The position numbers were made by a program, and so were the translations under genes. Positions 7,294 to 15,562 of a stretch of DNA of 38,530 nt are shown in pieces. The notes beneath the pieces were generated by a model. It saw only the letters and a list, made by a program, of their open reading frames with translations. It was not told the DNA's origin and made no database searches. This stretch comes from Thermaceae bacterium (GTDB lineage: Bacteria; Deinococcota; Deinococci; Deinococcales; Marinithermaceae): NCBI GenBank assembly GCA_026987375.1, contig JALSMT010000076.1, forward strand, positions 1 through 38,530, in the 5' to 3' direction. Numbering within the stretch: the first letter of the stretch is position 1; each line of letters starts with the position of its first letter.

Positions 7294-9078
7294 CTACTTA
7301 CTGCTCGACTCGGCTACCTTCTTGGCGCTCGAATTGACAATGTTGGCGGTGATGACAATGAGCAGTTCTGAGTCCGAATTGTCCACTCGGGTTTGCTTGA
7401 AGAGGTTGCCCAGGATGGGGATGTTCATCAGGACAGGCACGCCCTGAGTATTCTGGTCGCGTTTGGTCTTGATCAGTCCCCCAAGGACGATGGTATCGCC
7501 ATTTTTTATCCTGAGCACGGTATCAGACTTTTGCTTGGCAATTACGTCAACATCGCCGTCAACTGGATTACGCTCTTTAATGGCCGATACTTCGGAGCTG
7601 ATGTAGAGCACGATTTGTTTGTCGGCCGTAATCTGTGGAGTAACCTTGATAATTACTCCCACCTCGTAGGGGACCTTTTCAACCTTGTCGCCTCTGACCC
7701 GTTTAATGAAGATTGTGGAGCCGGACTGTATCAACCCCTCGTGATTGTCGAGAACGGTGATGTTGGAATCGTTTACTGTTTTTGACAACCCTTGTTTTTC
7801 TAGGGCGTTGAGGGTGGCGACGATGTTCAAAGAAGCCAAGCTGCGGGTAGCGTCAAATATAAGGGACAAACCACTATCTAGGATGCTGGAAACGACGTTG
7901 CCGCCGGAGATGGTATTCCACTTGATACCGAGATTTTGGATGAGGGTTTGTGTGACCTCCTGAATTCTGACCTGGACGTTTACCTGCTCTATGGCGAAGT
8001 CCAGCTTTTTGACCAAGTCCTCGACCATCTGCAAGTCTTTGGCGGTGCCAGTTACTACGAGGGTATTGGTACGTTCGTCGGCCGCGATGTTGAGGGTGCT
8101 AGCTACTCCGGCTGTTTGTTCTTGGTTTTGCTGAGCAGCTCCCTCTGCTGGTGCAGATGCGGCCTTTTGAGCCGCCATGGCGCTGCTAATTACTTCTGCA
8201 ACGTCCTTTGCTCTGGCGTTGGAAAGTCTGAAGGTGCGCTGGAAAATAGGCGGACCCTTGACCGGCGGGGTGATGATTTGCGCAAGAATATTCTGTACTT
8301 CTTTCTGCTGCTCTTCGGTGCCCCGTACTGCTATAGTTCTTTGGCCGGGTACTACTGTGGCTGCTATTCCCTTTATCTCGCCGTTGAGAAACTCGGCAAC
8401 CTTCCCAGGGTCGCCTGAAGGGATAGCGTAAAATTTCCTTATTAAATTGGCAGGTGGTTTTTTAGTGGGTGCGGTGCCAGTTTGAGGTTTATTGGCGGCC
8501 TGAACGCTTAAGCGCTCCAGTATGCTTTGTACTTCTTTCTGCTGCTCCTTAGAGCCCTGGACCGCTATCGTCATCTGCCCGGGAACGGCGGTGGCTACGA
8601 TGCCCTTGACCTCATCTTGGAGAAACTTGGCTAGGTCTTCGATCTTTTTGGGGTCCTTAGGGTCTACCCAGGGTATTTTGTAAAACTCCCTTAGCAAGCT
8701 TACCGCCTGCTTTGGTGAAGGGGCAGCTTTCGGCGTTCCGATCGTTCTGGCAATTACTTCGGGCGGAGCCACCAAAATTACGTCGTTTTTCAGCAGCGAG
8801 TAATCAAGTTTACCTTCGCCGTAGGTATTGATGAGCAGATTCCATAGTTGCCTAAAGGGCTTGTTTACCCAATCCAGCTTTATTGTTGAGTCCGGTATTT
8901 CTTTGAGGATAGGCGTCAGTTTGACACTGCGCGCCGCTCCGTCCAACACCGCTTCCAAAGACATTCCAGCTGGGCCTGTGCGTAATGTCACCGGCGCGTC
9001 GAAACGAGCGTCGTTTGGGAGAGAGCCGGCGACTACCAGGCCTAAAAAGATGACGATAACTGCTATCAAACGTTTCAT
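7294..9078 (-). CDS. pilQ: type IV pilus secretin PilQ
   Basis: 594 residues; the outer-membrane ring through which the type IV pilus passes, also needed for DNA uptake in Thermus. A signal peptide is visible (KR followed by a hydrophobic stretch to about residue 18). Two closely similar N domains at about 131-188 and 215-266 share VKGI/IKGI, VPGQ and KEQQKEVQ-type motifs, and a further secretin N domain starts near 285. The C-terminal secretin domain includes VPVLMNIPILGNLF and ends with SELLIVITANIV. It is shorter than Thermus thermophilus PilQ as I recall it. Two bases separate it from pilW, and a terminator follows. Confidence 0.95.
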   Translation of the reverse strand: MKRLIAVIVIFLGLVVAGSLPNDARFDAPVTLRTGPAGMSLEAVLDGAARSVKLTPILKEIPDSTIKLDWVNKPFRQLWNLLINTYGEGKLDYSLLKNDVILVAPPEVIARTIGTPKAAPSPKQAVSLLREFYKIPWVDPKDPKKIEDLAKFLQDEVKGIVATAVPGQMTIAVQGSKEQQKEVQSILERLSVQAANKPQTGTAPTKKPPANLIRKFYAIPSGDPGKVAEFLNGEIKGIAATVVPGQRTIAVRGTEEQQKEVQNILAQIITPPVKGPPIFQRTFRLSNARAKDVAEVISSAMAAQKAASAPAEGAAQQNQEQTAGVASTLNIAADERTNTLVVTGTAKDLQMVEDLVKKLDFAIEQVNVQVRIQEVTQTLIQNLGIKWNTISGGNVVSSILDSGLSLIFDATRSLASLNIVATLNALEKQGLSKTVNDSNITVLDNHEGLIQSGSTIFIKRVRGDKVEKVPYEVGVIIKVTPQITADKQIVLYISSEVSAIKERNPVDGDVDVIAKQKSDTVLRIKNGDTIVLGGLIKTKRDQNTQGVPVLMNIPILGNLFKQTRVDNSDSELLIVITANIVNSSAKKVAESSSK

Positions 9079-9080
9079 AC

Positions 9081-9965
9081 TTACTCACCGCCTCCAAGTT
9101 TGAGCGTAAGAGAGTTGGCGCCTTCGCCGTCTACGAGAAGCACCCTTTCTGCCGTGATGGTTTTTACAAGTACATTTTTGTCAGGGAAAGTTTGCCCTAC
9201 CGGTAACGCCAGATAACCACCGGCAGTTTTGAAGATTGCCACGCCAACCGGGCCTAGCGCCACTCCGCTTAATTGCAGATCTTGCTGAGCAGCCCATATT
9301 TTAAGCGGGTTAGGTTCAGGTGTAGCTGAGGAATCCTCAGTGGATTTACGATTCTGATCTGACGCTGAGCCAGTATTAGTTTCAGTCGCGGATTCTTCTT
9401 CGGGCCGGGCTTGGGTTAGCGGAGTAGGGGACGCAATTTCTCCAGCTATAGGGGCAAGTTTTACCGGCAGCACGCCTTTGCCCAAGCTCACCGGTGGGGG
9501 AGCGATGCCGCCGGCTTCTGGAGCAACAGTTTTTGGCACCGGCATGGAGGCAGCCAACCCCTCGGATGGAGGCGTTACCGTAACAGGCTTTTCCTGCTCT
9601 CTGAGTTTTGCAGGTTTCTGAGCCGAGGTTGACGAGGACTTTGGCGGGCGGATGGGGACAAACGGGTTAGGCGGAACATTGGTGTTGGCCAGGGCTAGCG
9701 CCGAACTATTTCCAGAAGCTGCTACTGGCGCCTCTTCTGGGGCTTCGGTAACCAAGAAGGGGATAGGCAGCACTTGCAATGCGCGGGCGCTGGTCGTGAC
9801 CATGACCGGTTTGTTGGTTACGGTGTGCTTCGCGTGTTTGGGGACAACAACCTGCTGTGACTGGGCGGCTTGGTTGTTTTTCGCAAACAGCGAGTACCAT
9901 ACCGCGACGGCCGCTACCACTAAACCTAGAAGGAGAAGAATTCGGGTGCTTTGGCTGACCTTCAT
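9081..9965 (-). CDS. pilW: pilus assembly protein PilW (PilP-like)
   Basis: 294 residues. One N-terminal membrane helix (about 8-28) is followed by a long Pro-, Ala-, Ser- and Thr-rich linker (about 30-215). The C-terminal domain has QLSGVALGPVGVAIFKTAGGYLA-like strands, which resemble the PilP/GspC homology region. It stands between pilO and pilQ, where Thermus carries pilW. The likely role is to link the inner-membrane PilMNO platform to the PilQ secretin. The start overlaps the pilO stop by 4 bases. The name rests on position and layout more than on strong sequence motifs. Confidence 0.75.
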   Translation of the reverse strand: MKVSQSTRILLLLGLVVAAVAVWYSLFAKNNQAAQSQQVVVPKHAKHTVTNKPVMVTTSARALQVLPIPFLVTEAPEEAPVAASGNSSALALANTNVPPNPFVPIRPPKSSSTSAQKPAKLREQEKPVTVTPPSEGLAASMPVPKTVAPEAGGIAPPPVSLGKGVLPVKLAPIAGEIASPTPLTQARPEEESATETNTGSASDQNRKSTEDSSATPEPNPLKIWAAQQDLQLSGVALGPVGVAIFKTAGGYLALPVGQTFPDKNVLVKTITAERVLLVDGEGANSLTLKLGGGE

Positions 9966-10576
9966 TGCCCCGACCCCCCTCCTGCTCCGCCTTGGCTAGC
10001 GACGCCCTCTGGCGGAGGCGCCTCATAAACGTAGACGGTCATAGTGAGGTTGGTGCTCAAGAGCGGGTTTTTGGCTTCTGCTTTAGAAATAGTCATCGCC
10101 AAACCGTCTATGGTGCTGAACCTCCTCATGCTTTCGAGTTGTTTGAGATACACGAACAGTTCGGGGAAGGGCGACTCCAGGGCCAACGAGACGTTAATGG
10201 CGCGTACATTTTCCACCGGGCTTTCGGCGAGGGCGCGTGATATTGAATTTACCTTTACGCCAGAGCGTTTCGCGCGATCGGAAAGGCTCTTTAGGACGCT
10301 TGCAAACTCTTCCCGAGGGGGAAGCTCTTGCAAGAACTCGGCTATCTGTTTTTGATAGTCCGCAATCGTAGCCTCTAACTGGGGAAGCGCTTTGCGGGCG
10401 GCCAACCCGCGGTCTCGTTGGATCGTGAGGTTTTGTATATCGGCCTGCAGGCTCTGTATTTTTTTCTGCGCGTTACTATGGGCGGTAAAATACCACGCCG
10501 CGGCAGCCAGGAGAGTGATGACGATGACTATTACGGCTATTTCGCGCTGGCCGAGTTTAGCGAGCACCCTGCTCAC
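9962..10576 (-). CDS. pilO: type IV pilus inner-membrane protein PilO
   Basis: 204 residues. A short cytoplasmic segment and one membrane helix (about 12-30) are followed by a coiled coil (KIQSLQADIQNLTIQRDRG). A PilO-type ferredoxin-like periplasmic domain follows, with LPPREEFASVLKSLSDRAKRSGVKV and SPFPELFVYLKQLESMRRF. PilO dimerises with PilN to form the alignment complex. The GTG at 10576 is almost touching the upstream AAGGGGG. GTG at 10567 has better spacing and may be the true start. It overlaps pilN by up to 20 bases. Confidence 0.92.
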   Translation of the reverse strand: MSRVLAKLGQREIAVIVIVITLLAAAAWYFTAHSNAQKKIQSLQADIQNLTIQRDRGLAARKALPQLEATIADYQKQIAEFLQELPPREEFASVLKSLSDRAKRSGVKVNSISRALAESPVENVRAINVSLALESPFPELFVYLKQLESMRRFSTIDGLAMTISKAEAKNPLLSTNLTMTVYVYEAPPPEGVASQGGAGGGSGQ

Positions 10577-11198
10577 CCCCTTCAGCCTTTTCGGCTTGCT
10601 CGGTTATTCCCACCGAGGCCGAGAAGTCATATCCGCCGTCTTCGTTGAGAGTGCCCTGCTTAAAGTCGATGCCAAAATTTGGGCTGTCTTCGAAAGCCTT
10701 GACGAATCTTACCAGAGCCGCGTCATTTTTGGCCTCTCCTTGAACGGTGAATTCCACCGACATTGGCTTGCGGTCGTAAAGGCCTTGGTTTACCATGCCT
10801 TCGCGCGTGTCGGAGGGAACGAGTTTGGTGTTAACTGACCGCAGGAAAACTTCGAAGCGCCCGTTTTTTCGCGGTATCTGATTGATGAAACTTGCAAGGT
10901 TGTCTGACCAGGATACGAAGCGCTTTTTGATTTCCTTGTCAACGTTGATAATTTGTTCGAGTTCAGTTTTGCGCCTTGAAAGCTCGCGCTGCTTCTTGAT
11001 GAACGGCTGCAACGTCGCGACCTCTGTTTGCAGGCTGCCACGCTCGTTTTCTAATTTACTTATGCGAGTCATGTCGCCTAGGTGCACCATGGCGATTAGC
11101 ACGAAAACGATAAGCGGGAAGATTATCGCGGTAAGCCGCCACCAACCAGGCTCTACGCGCTTGCGTAGAGTTTTCGGCAGGAGGTTTAGTCTAATCAA
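10557..11198 (-). CDS. pilN: type IV pilus inner-membrane protein PilN
   Basis: 213 residues. The N terminus MIRLNLLPK is the conserved PilN segment that binds a groove in PilM. A membrane helix (about 23-42) and a coiled coil (ISKLENERGSLQTEVATLQ) lead to the periplasmic domain. The start is TTG at 11196-11198, inside the end of pilM, with AGGGGGGTGA about 8 bases upstream. This start gives the expected N terminus. It works with PilM, PilO and PilW in the pilus assembly platform. Confidence 0.93.
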   Translation of the reverse strand: MIRLNLLPKTLRKRVEPGWWRLTAIIFPLIVFVLIAMVHLGDMTRISKLENERGSLQTEVATLQPFIKKQRELSRRKTELEQIINVDKEIKKRFVSWSDNLASFINQIPRKNGRFEVFLRSVNTKLVPSDTREGMVNQGLYDRKPMSVEFTVQGEAKNDAALVRFVKAFEDSPNFGIDFKQGTLNEDGGYDFSASVGITEQAEKAEGGEQGAR

Positions 11199-12336
11199 GC
11201 GGATTCACCCCCCTGAGGCCCAGGCCAACGGGTACGGTAAACTCCGGAGCCATATTGTGGAGATCGCTGACGTCGAACTGTGATTCGTTAATCAACAAAC
11301 CGGCCCAAGGGTCGACCGATTCAAGTTGCAGCCCCAGCGCTTCGCCAAGAATACCGGGCAGGCCACGCAGCTTGCTACCGCCGCCGGCGATGAAGCCTTT
11401 ATCTATGTGTATGTCACCGACTTGCACTCTGAAGAACTCGAGGCTGCGGCGAAGTTCAGTGGTGAAGTCCACTAAGACGGGCCGAATGGCGTCGTACATC
11501 CGCGCAGGGTTGAAGCGTTCGCGGTCTGCGTCAAAATCCAAAAGTGATTCTTCATCTTCGGTGGGAATGGTGGCGAGGCCGTAATCGCGCTTGATTTCCT
11601 CGGCGCTATCGAAGTCCAGGCCGAATGATTTGGATATGGCCTCGGTAAAGTCGTTGCCGGAAATATTGAGGTTGCGATTCATCAGTAGCCTAGTGCCGCG
11701 ACTCAATACCAATGACGAGGACTCGGCGCCGACCTCCAGAAAGACCGTAACCGGTTCACTGCCGTCGTTGCTGCCGCCCGACAGGTAATTCTCGACGGTG
11801 CGCATACCGGCAAATGGCTTGATGTCTAAGACAACCGGTTCGAGCCTGGCCTCTTTCAGCGTTTCTACGAGCTGGGTAATGGTCTCGAGCCGCGCAGCTG
11901 CTATTATTACGTCAACCTGCGCGTCATCGGGCACTTCAGTCAAGGGATCCAGGGGTTCGTAGTCGAGCACCACCTCGTCGATAGGGAAGGGGATGTACCT
12001 TTCCGCCTCCCAATAGATGGCTTCTTCGAGTTCCTTTTCCCCCATCTTGGGTACCTGGATGATGCGGGTGATTACGGCCAGGTTGGAAACGCTGGCGACC
12101 ACGTATTTTTTCCTGGTCTGCATTTCCGCGACCATCTCTCTCAACTCTGCGGCTATAAGGCTAGGATCGTTGATATTACCACCGTGAATGGCGCCGTGAG
12201 GCGTTGGTCTGATAGCGTAGCCTCTGAGGGTCGGCGGCGAAGCGCCGATTTCGACGAGCTTCAAGTTGGCTGCGCCTACCTCGAGGCCAAGGGCCTCTAT
12301 GTGCGGCTGCAGCCATTGGTTTAGTAAGTTTCGCAC
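11191..12336 (-). CDS. pilM: type IV pilus assembly actin-like ATPase PilM
   Basis: 381 residues from GTG 12336. Actin/FtsA-like ATPase fold: EALGLEVGAANLKLVEIG (phosphate 1), YWEAERYIPFPIDEVVLDYEPL, VFLEVGAESSSLVLSRG (phosphate 2), and IAGGGSKLRGLPGILGEALG (adenosine loop). PilM is cytoplasmic and binds the PilN N terminus. GTG 12336 is preferred over the longer frame (to 12426) because AAGGGGGG stands just upstream. The longer version adds 30 residues not typical of the family. First gene of pilMNOWQ, 102 bases after the homoisocitrate dehydrogenase gene. Confidence 0.95.
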   Translation of the reverse strand: MRNLLNQWLQPHIEALGLEVGAANLKLVEIGASPPTLRGYAIRPTPHGAIHGGNINDPSLIAAELREMVAEMQTRKKYVVASVSNLAVITRIIQVPKMGEKELEEAIYWEAERYIPFPIDEVVLDYEPLDPLTEVPDDAQVDVIIAAARLETITQLVETLKEARLEPVVLDIKPFAGMRTVENYLSGGSNDGSEPVTVFLEVGAESSSLVLSRGTRLLMNRNLNISGNDFTEAISKSFGLDFDSAEEIKRDYGLATIPTEDEESLLDFDADRERFNPARMYDAIRPVLVDFTTELRRSLEFFRVQVGDIHIDKGFIAGGGSKLRGLPGILGEALGLQLESVDPWAGLLINESQFDVSDLHNMAPEFTVPVGLGLRGVNPLD

Positions 12337-12376
12337 GTTTCCCCCCTTCAGGACGTTAGGAAGATTACCGGCATTC

Positions 12377-12382
12377 AGTTTA
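12377..12382 (-). promoter_or_regulatory. possible extended -10 box for the pil operon
   Basis: TGATAAACT on the minus strand gives an extended -10 (TAAACT), the same hexamer as in the tRNA promoter. It lies 40 bases before the pilM GTG. No clear -35 is at 17 bases. A TTGACA also stands just after the preceding gene's stop, but its partner -10 is poor. Confidence 0.4.
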
Positions 12383-12438
12383 TCACAGTTTTCAGGCTGA
12401 GCAGACAGGGCGTATCTACTCAGCAACAGAAACCAATG

Positions 12439-13461
12439 TCAATCATAACTCAAAATACTTCGCGTCGTTTCGGATATCTTCTCAGCGACCTCTTCGGTGG
12501 AGGCAGAACCCCCAAGATCGGGGGTTAGTATACCGTTGCTGAGCGCCGTGTTAACTGCATTTTCTATGGCTTTGGCGGCCTGACGCTCGCCGAGGTGGTC
12601 GAGCATAAGGGCGGCCGATAGTATTGCCGCAATGGGGTTGGCTACCCCCATCCCCGCTATGTCGGGCGCCGAACCGTGTACTGGTTCAAACAAAGCTCCT
12701 TTCGTACCTATGTTTCCAGACGGGGCCAGGCCGAGGCCGCCGGTGACCCCAGCGCTCACGTCGGAGAGAATGTCGCCGAACATGTTTTCCATGACCAAAA
12801 CGTCGAACGAAGCCGGATGACGGACCAAGCGCATGGCGCAGGCGTCAACGATTACCGTCTCGGTTTCTACCTGCGGGTATTCTTGGGCAACGCCGCCTAC
12901 CGCTTGCAAGAAAAGCCCGTCCGAGAGGGACAGTACGTTGGCTTTGTGCACTACCGCCAAGCGTTTTCTGCGTTGTAGAGCTTTCTCAAAGGCGAAGCGT
13001 GCTATCCGCGTAGAGGCGCCGCGAGTTACTACTCGCTCGGCAACCGCCACCTCGCCGTTCGCGTAGGTGCGCTCCACACCGTAGTAGAGCCCCTCGGTAT
13101 TCTCGCGCACGATGAGCATGTCTATCCCGGTCGCCATCCCGGCCAGCGGCCTGCTTTTGGCCGGCCTGATATTAGCGAACAGACCCATTTCCTGACGCAG
13201 ATAGCGAATGGCGCTATAGTATCCCGGCACTTTTTCGGACGGGCTGGAGACGGCGCCAAAGAGGGTGGCGTCGGCACGGTATACGGCTTTGAGGGTTTCT
13301 TCGGGGACGGATACGCCACGCTCATTGAATGTCTCCCAGCCAGCTTCGGCTTCGATAAAATCGAAACTCAAACCAGTGGCCTGCAATACTGTTCGAGCCG
13401 CGGGTATTACCTCCCGGCCTATACCGTCCCCCTCAATGAGCGCGATCGTGTATCTGCTCAC
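12439..13461 (-). CDS. hicdh: homoisocitrate dehydrogenase
   Basis: 340 residues of the beta-decarboxylating dehydrogenase family. Visible: LIEGDGIGREVIPAA, the substrate-recognition segment AIRYLRQEMGLFANIRPAKSRPL, IVRENTEGLYYG, the catalytic Lys in HKANVLSLSDG, the metal-binding Asp residues of FGDILSD, and GSAPDIAGMGVANPIA. The RPAKSRP and Y/F-G-AIRYLR segments are closest to my memory of Thermus homoisocitrate dehydrogenase, which acts in lysine synthesis through alpha-aminoadipate. 3-isopropylmalate dehydrogenase (LeuB) is the main alternative. GTG start with GGAGGG upstream; it overlaps the DUF5317 stop as GTGA. Confidence 0.85.
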   Translation of the reverse strand: MSRYTIALIEGDGIGREVIPAARTVLQATGLSFDFIEAEAGWETFNERGVSVPEETLKAVYRADATLFGAVSSPSEKVPGYYSAIRYLRQEMGLFANIRPAKSRPLAGMATGIDMLIVRENTEGLYYGVERTYANGEVAVAERVVTRGASTRIARFAFEKALQRRKRLAVVHKANVLSLSDGLFLQAVGGVAQEYPQVETETVIVDACAMRLVRHPASFDVLVMENMFGDILSDVSAGVTGGLGLAPSGNIGTKGALFEPVHGSAPDIAGMGVANPIAAILSAALMLDHLGERQAAKAIENAVNTALSNGILTPDLGGSASTEEVAEKISETTRSILSYD

Positions 13462-13856
13462 TTATCCCTCCTGGTTACCGTGCGACGCGATAGTTTGCCT
13501 GTGGCTTCGGGGAAAAAGAGCAGAAGCGCGATGATGATAAAGGCGTCCCCAGGGCTGATTACCTTTTTGAAAAGGGGCAAAGGGATGATGTCCGATAAAA
13601 ACCAAAGCCTGGTATGGGGCCCTATTAGCCCGTGAACCGCGTCACTGGAAGAGCGCATGAAGTCTAGAAAGTCCTGCAGACCGGCCGCCTTGAGGGCGGC
13701 GGCCGAAACGGGCATTTGCCCGCCGTTGGTGTACATGGCAATGGTATTGAGTATCAGCCCTGCCGCCACCAGCCACATACTTTTCAGCCTGCGGTTTTGC
13801 CAGAGCCCGTACGATACTAGCACGATTACCGATAAGGAGGCTAACGGGGTCGTCAA
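13458..13856 (-). CDS. DUF5317-like membrane protein (start unresolved)
   Basis: The frame ends at 13458. TTG 13856 is the only usual start codon and gives 132 residues. The motif NGGQMPVSAAAL and the hydrophobic helices fit the DUF5317 family, whose function is unknown. However, the same frame is open up to a TGA at 14046-14048. The extra part reads LLLESTLFGILLAVLLGARGRDF and then a second helix (ALWAFIAAALIEGG), which is the family's N terminus. No ATG, GTG or TTG lies there, although GGGAGGTG stands at about 14035-14042. The true start may be unusual, or a frameshift may join it to the HD-GYP gene, which overlaps it. Confidence 0.7.
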   Translation of the reverse strand: MTTPLASLSVIVLVSYGLWQNRRLKSMWLVAAGLILNTIAMYTNGGQMPVSAAALKAAGLQDFLDFMRSSSDAVHGLIGPHTRLWFLSDIIPLPLFKKVISPGDAFIIIALLLFFPEATGKLSRRTVTRRDK

Positions 13857-13939
13857 GCTCTGCGGCAGCCAGCCCTTGGCCGTCGACCAGGCGAGACCTC
13901 CCTCGATCAGAGCAGCCGCTATGAACGCCCAGAGAGCCT

Positions 13940-15352
13940 TTAGCTCGATTCGGGCGAAGTCTCGGCCTCGGGCTCCGAGGAGTACCGCGAGGAGGATCCC
14001 AAAGAGGGTACTTTCGAGGAGTAAAGTCGTATGAACACCTCCCTGTCACGCCAACTATTAGGAGATACTTCCCAAACTTCGCGGAAGAGTTTGACCAGCT
14101 TGGGGTCGAACTGAACCCCAGCTAGGTCTTCAATCTCAGCAAGCGCCCTCTCGGGAGTTTTGGCCTCCTGGTAGGGCCTGCCCGCGGTCATGGCTTCGTA
14201 GGCGTCGGCAATACTGACTATGCGGGCGAACAGCGGTATCTCGTGCCCGGCCAGACCTTCGGGATATCCGCGGCCGTCCCAGCGTTCGTGGTGATACTTG
14301 ATGATGTCGAAGGTTTCGCGGATGTAGTTTGAAGCCGGCTGCAGTAACTCTACGCCGAATACGGGATGCTTTTTTATCTCGCCATACTCTATATCAGTAA
14401 GCATGCCGGGTTTGAACAACACCGAGTCGGGTATGCCTATTTTCCCTATGTCGTGTATGCGCGCGCCCTTTTCGATTGTGTTTATCTTAGCGGCGTCGAG
14501 TCCGTACGCCTTGGCCATCTCCACCGCCGTAACAGCCACGCGTTGTGAGTGCAGATAGGTGTGGGAATCGCGGGCGTCTATGGTGTTGGAGACTAGGTCT
14601 ACAGTCTTATCGAAGGCCTCGCGCATCTTAACCGCTTCGTCCCAATGGAAGCGGGCGTAATACAAAGGAATCAAGAAGAGAATGACGGACCACCCGCCCC
14701 AGTTGCCTAGAAGGGCGGGGCTGGAACTATACATACGCGCTAAGAGCACCACTACGGGAGACATAATCAGGTAACTGGCCAAAACCCAGCCAAAGTTATG
14801 GAACCATATTTCTTTGATAGGCAGCTTAGTAGCCAGATGCACCACCACCGATACCAACGAAACGTTGACCACGAAGGAGACAGTCGAGGCCACCAGTATC
14901 GCGAATGCCAGTGACACGTCTACACCAGAGACTGACACTGGCATATTTTGCACGATGAACCAGTAGGCCAGCGCAGAGGCAGCGGCAGCGGTCCCCGTTT
15001 GCAGACGGTTGAATAGATCCTTGTACCATCTGTACTCGGGATCGTTAATGCCTTGGCTAAAGAAGAATAGAAAGACTAACAGTGGAGGAACCCATGGAGG
15101 GAAAAGTATAGTTGCAGCCAAGGTGAACAAGTATGTGTGAGAGAAGCTGGCGGCGAAGGGCAATTTGACTTCGGTGAATTGCGCCCAAGCAATTAGCGCC
15201 CCCCAAAAAAGGAAGTCTACAAGCCTCACCTGATTATCTATTTGTATATGGAAAGAATACAGCCATAAACCATATATGGCAACAGGAAGTATGAGCAAAA
15301 GCGTTGCTATAAATATAGCAACATTTTTCGGGGGTGTTTCGATCCTGCGCAC
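13940..15352 (-). CDS. membrane HD-GYP domain protein (cyclic di-GMP phosphodiesterase type)
   Basis: 470 residues. The N-terminal 235 or so form six or more membrane helices, a possible membrane-bound sensor region. The C-terminal HD-GYP domain has HSQRVAVTAVEMA, the metal site HDIGKIGIPDSVL, KKHPVFGVELL, and HHERWDGRGYPEGLAG with the GYP signature. Such domains hydrolyse cyclic di-GMP or related nucleotides. All key residues are present. The last 26 or so residues (Ser- and Glu-rich) are encoded over the start of the DUF5317 frame and may not be a conserved tail. The GTG start is 7 bases after TATATT, suggesting a leaderless mRNA. Confidence 0.9.
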   Translation of the reverse strand: MRRIETPPKNVAIFIATLLLILPVAIYGLWLYSFHIQIDNQVRLVDFLFWGALIAWAQFTEVKLPFAASFSHTYLFTLAATILFPPWVPPLLVFLFFFSQGINDPEYRWYKDLFNRLQTGTAAAASALAYWFIVQNMPVSVSGVDVSLAFAILVASTVSFVVNVSLVSVVVHLATKLPIKEIWFHNFGWVLASYLIMSPVVVLLARMYSSSPALLGNWGGWSVILFLIPLYYARFHWDEAVKMREAFDKTVDLVSNTIDARDSHTYLHSQRVAVTAVEMAKAYGLDAAKINTIEKGARIHDIGKIGIPDSVLFKPGMLTDIEYGEIKKHPVFGVELLQPASNYIRETFDIIKYHHERWDGRGYPEGLAGHEIPLFARIVSIADAYEAMTAGRPYQEAKTPERALAEIEDLAGVQFDPKLVKLFREVWEVSPNSWRDREVFIRLYSSKVPSLGSSSRYSSEPEAETSPESS

Positions 15353-15359
15353 CTATCTC

Positions 15360-15365
15360 AATATA
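15360..15365 (-). promoter_or_regulatory. -10 box of the HD-GYP gene (leaderless type)
   Basis: TATATT on the minus strand stands 7 bases before the HD-GYP GTG. It overlaps the T-rich tail of the upstream terminator. No clear -35 was found. Confidence 0.5.
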
Positions 15366-15369
15366 AAAG

Positions 15370-15399
15370 ATAAATGGGGGTAGGTATACCCCCATTTAT
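15370..15399 (-). terminator. intrinsic terminator of the micropeptide gene
   Basis: Arms 15370-15380 and 15389-15399 form a perfect 11-bp stem (ATAAATGGGGG / CCCCCATTTAT) with an 8-base loop. On the minus strand it is followed by CTTTTATATT. It begins 15 bases after the stop of the 28-codon frame and ends just before the HD-GYP gene, which marks the small frame as a separate transcript. Confidence 0.85.
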
Positions 15400-15414
15400 G
15401 TGTATTCGCAAGAT

Positions 15415-15501
15415 TTAGCGCCAAGCAGCCATAGCGCCAGCGGAGATCGCCATTGCTACGAGGCCGAGTACCAGCGCGAAAAGTTTCTTCAAAGTCTTCA
15501 T
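15415..15501 (-). CDS. 28-residue hydrophobic micropeptide
   Basis: A short frame from ATG 15499-15501 to TAA 15415-15417. The peptide starts MKTLKKLFALVLGLV and ends SAGAMAAWR: three lysines, a hydrophobic core of about 17 residues and a polar end, like a signal peptide or single-pass membrane peptide. Three ATG codons stand in tandem; the last is 7 bases from AAGGGGG. A promoter (15563-15591), a leader of about 50 bases and a terminator (15370-15399) bracket it. An AMA-like signal peptidase site near the end would leave almost nothing, so a membrane-retained peptide is more likely. The family is not recognised. Confidence 0.65.
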   Translation of the reverse strand: MKTLKKLFALVLGLVAMAISAGAMAAWR

Positions 15502-15507
15502 CATCAT

Positions 15508-15556
15508 TCCCCCTTCGTTAACTTCCTTCGAATCACCTGGGGTTTCCCCCTTGCCT
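15508..15556 (-). promoter_or_regulatory. structured 5' leader of the micropeptide
   Basis: About 50 bases between the predicted transcription start and the micropeptide. It contains GGGG-GAAA-CCCC, a 4-bp stem closed by a GNRA-type loop. No known riboswitch consensus was matched. Confidence 0.35.
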
Positions 15557-15562
15557 GAGTTA

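Noticed and set aside
12439-13461. Annotation as 3-isopropylmalate dehydrogenase (LeuB)
   Set aside because: The substrate segment AIRYLRQEMGLFANIRPAKSRPL and overall match recall Thermus homoisocitrate dehydrogenase. No leu genes are nearby. Some doubt remains.
15508-15556. Cyclic di-GMP riboswitch before the micropeptide
   Set aside because: Tempting because of the HD-GYP gene, but the core bases of GEMM-I or GEMM-II classes were not found and the leader is too short.
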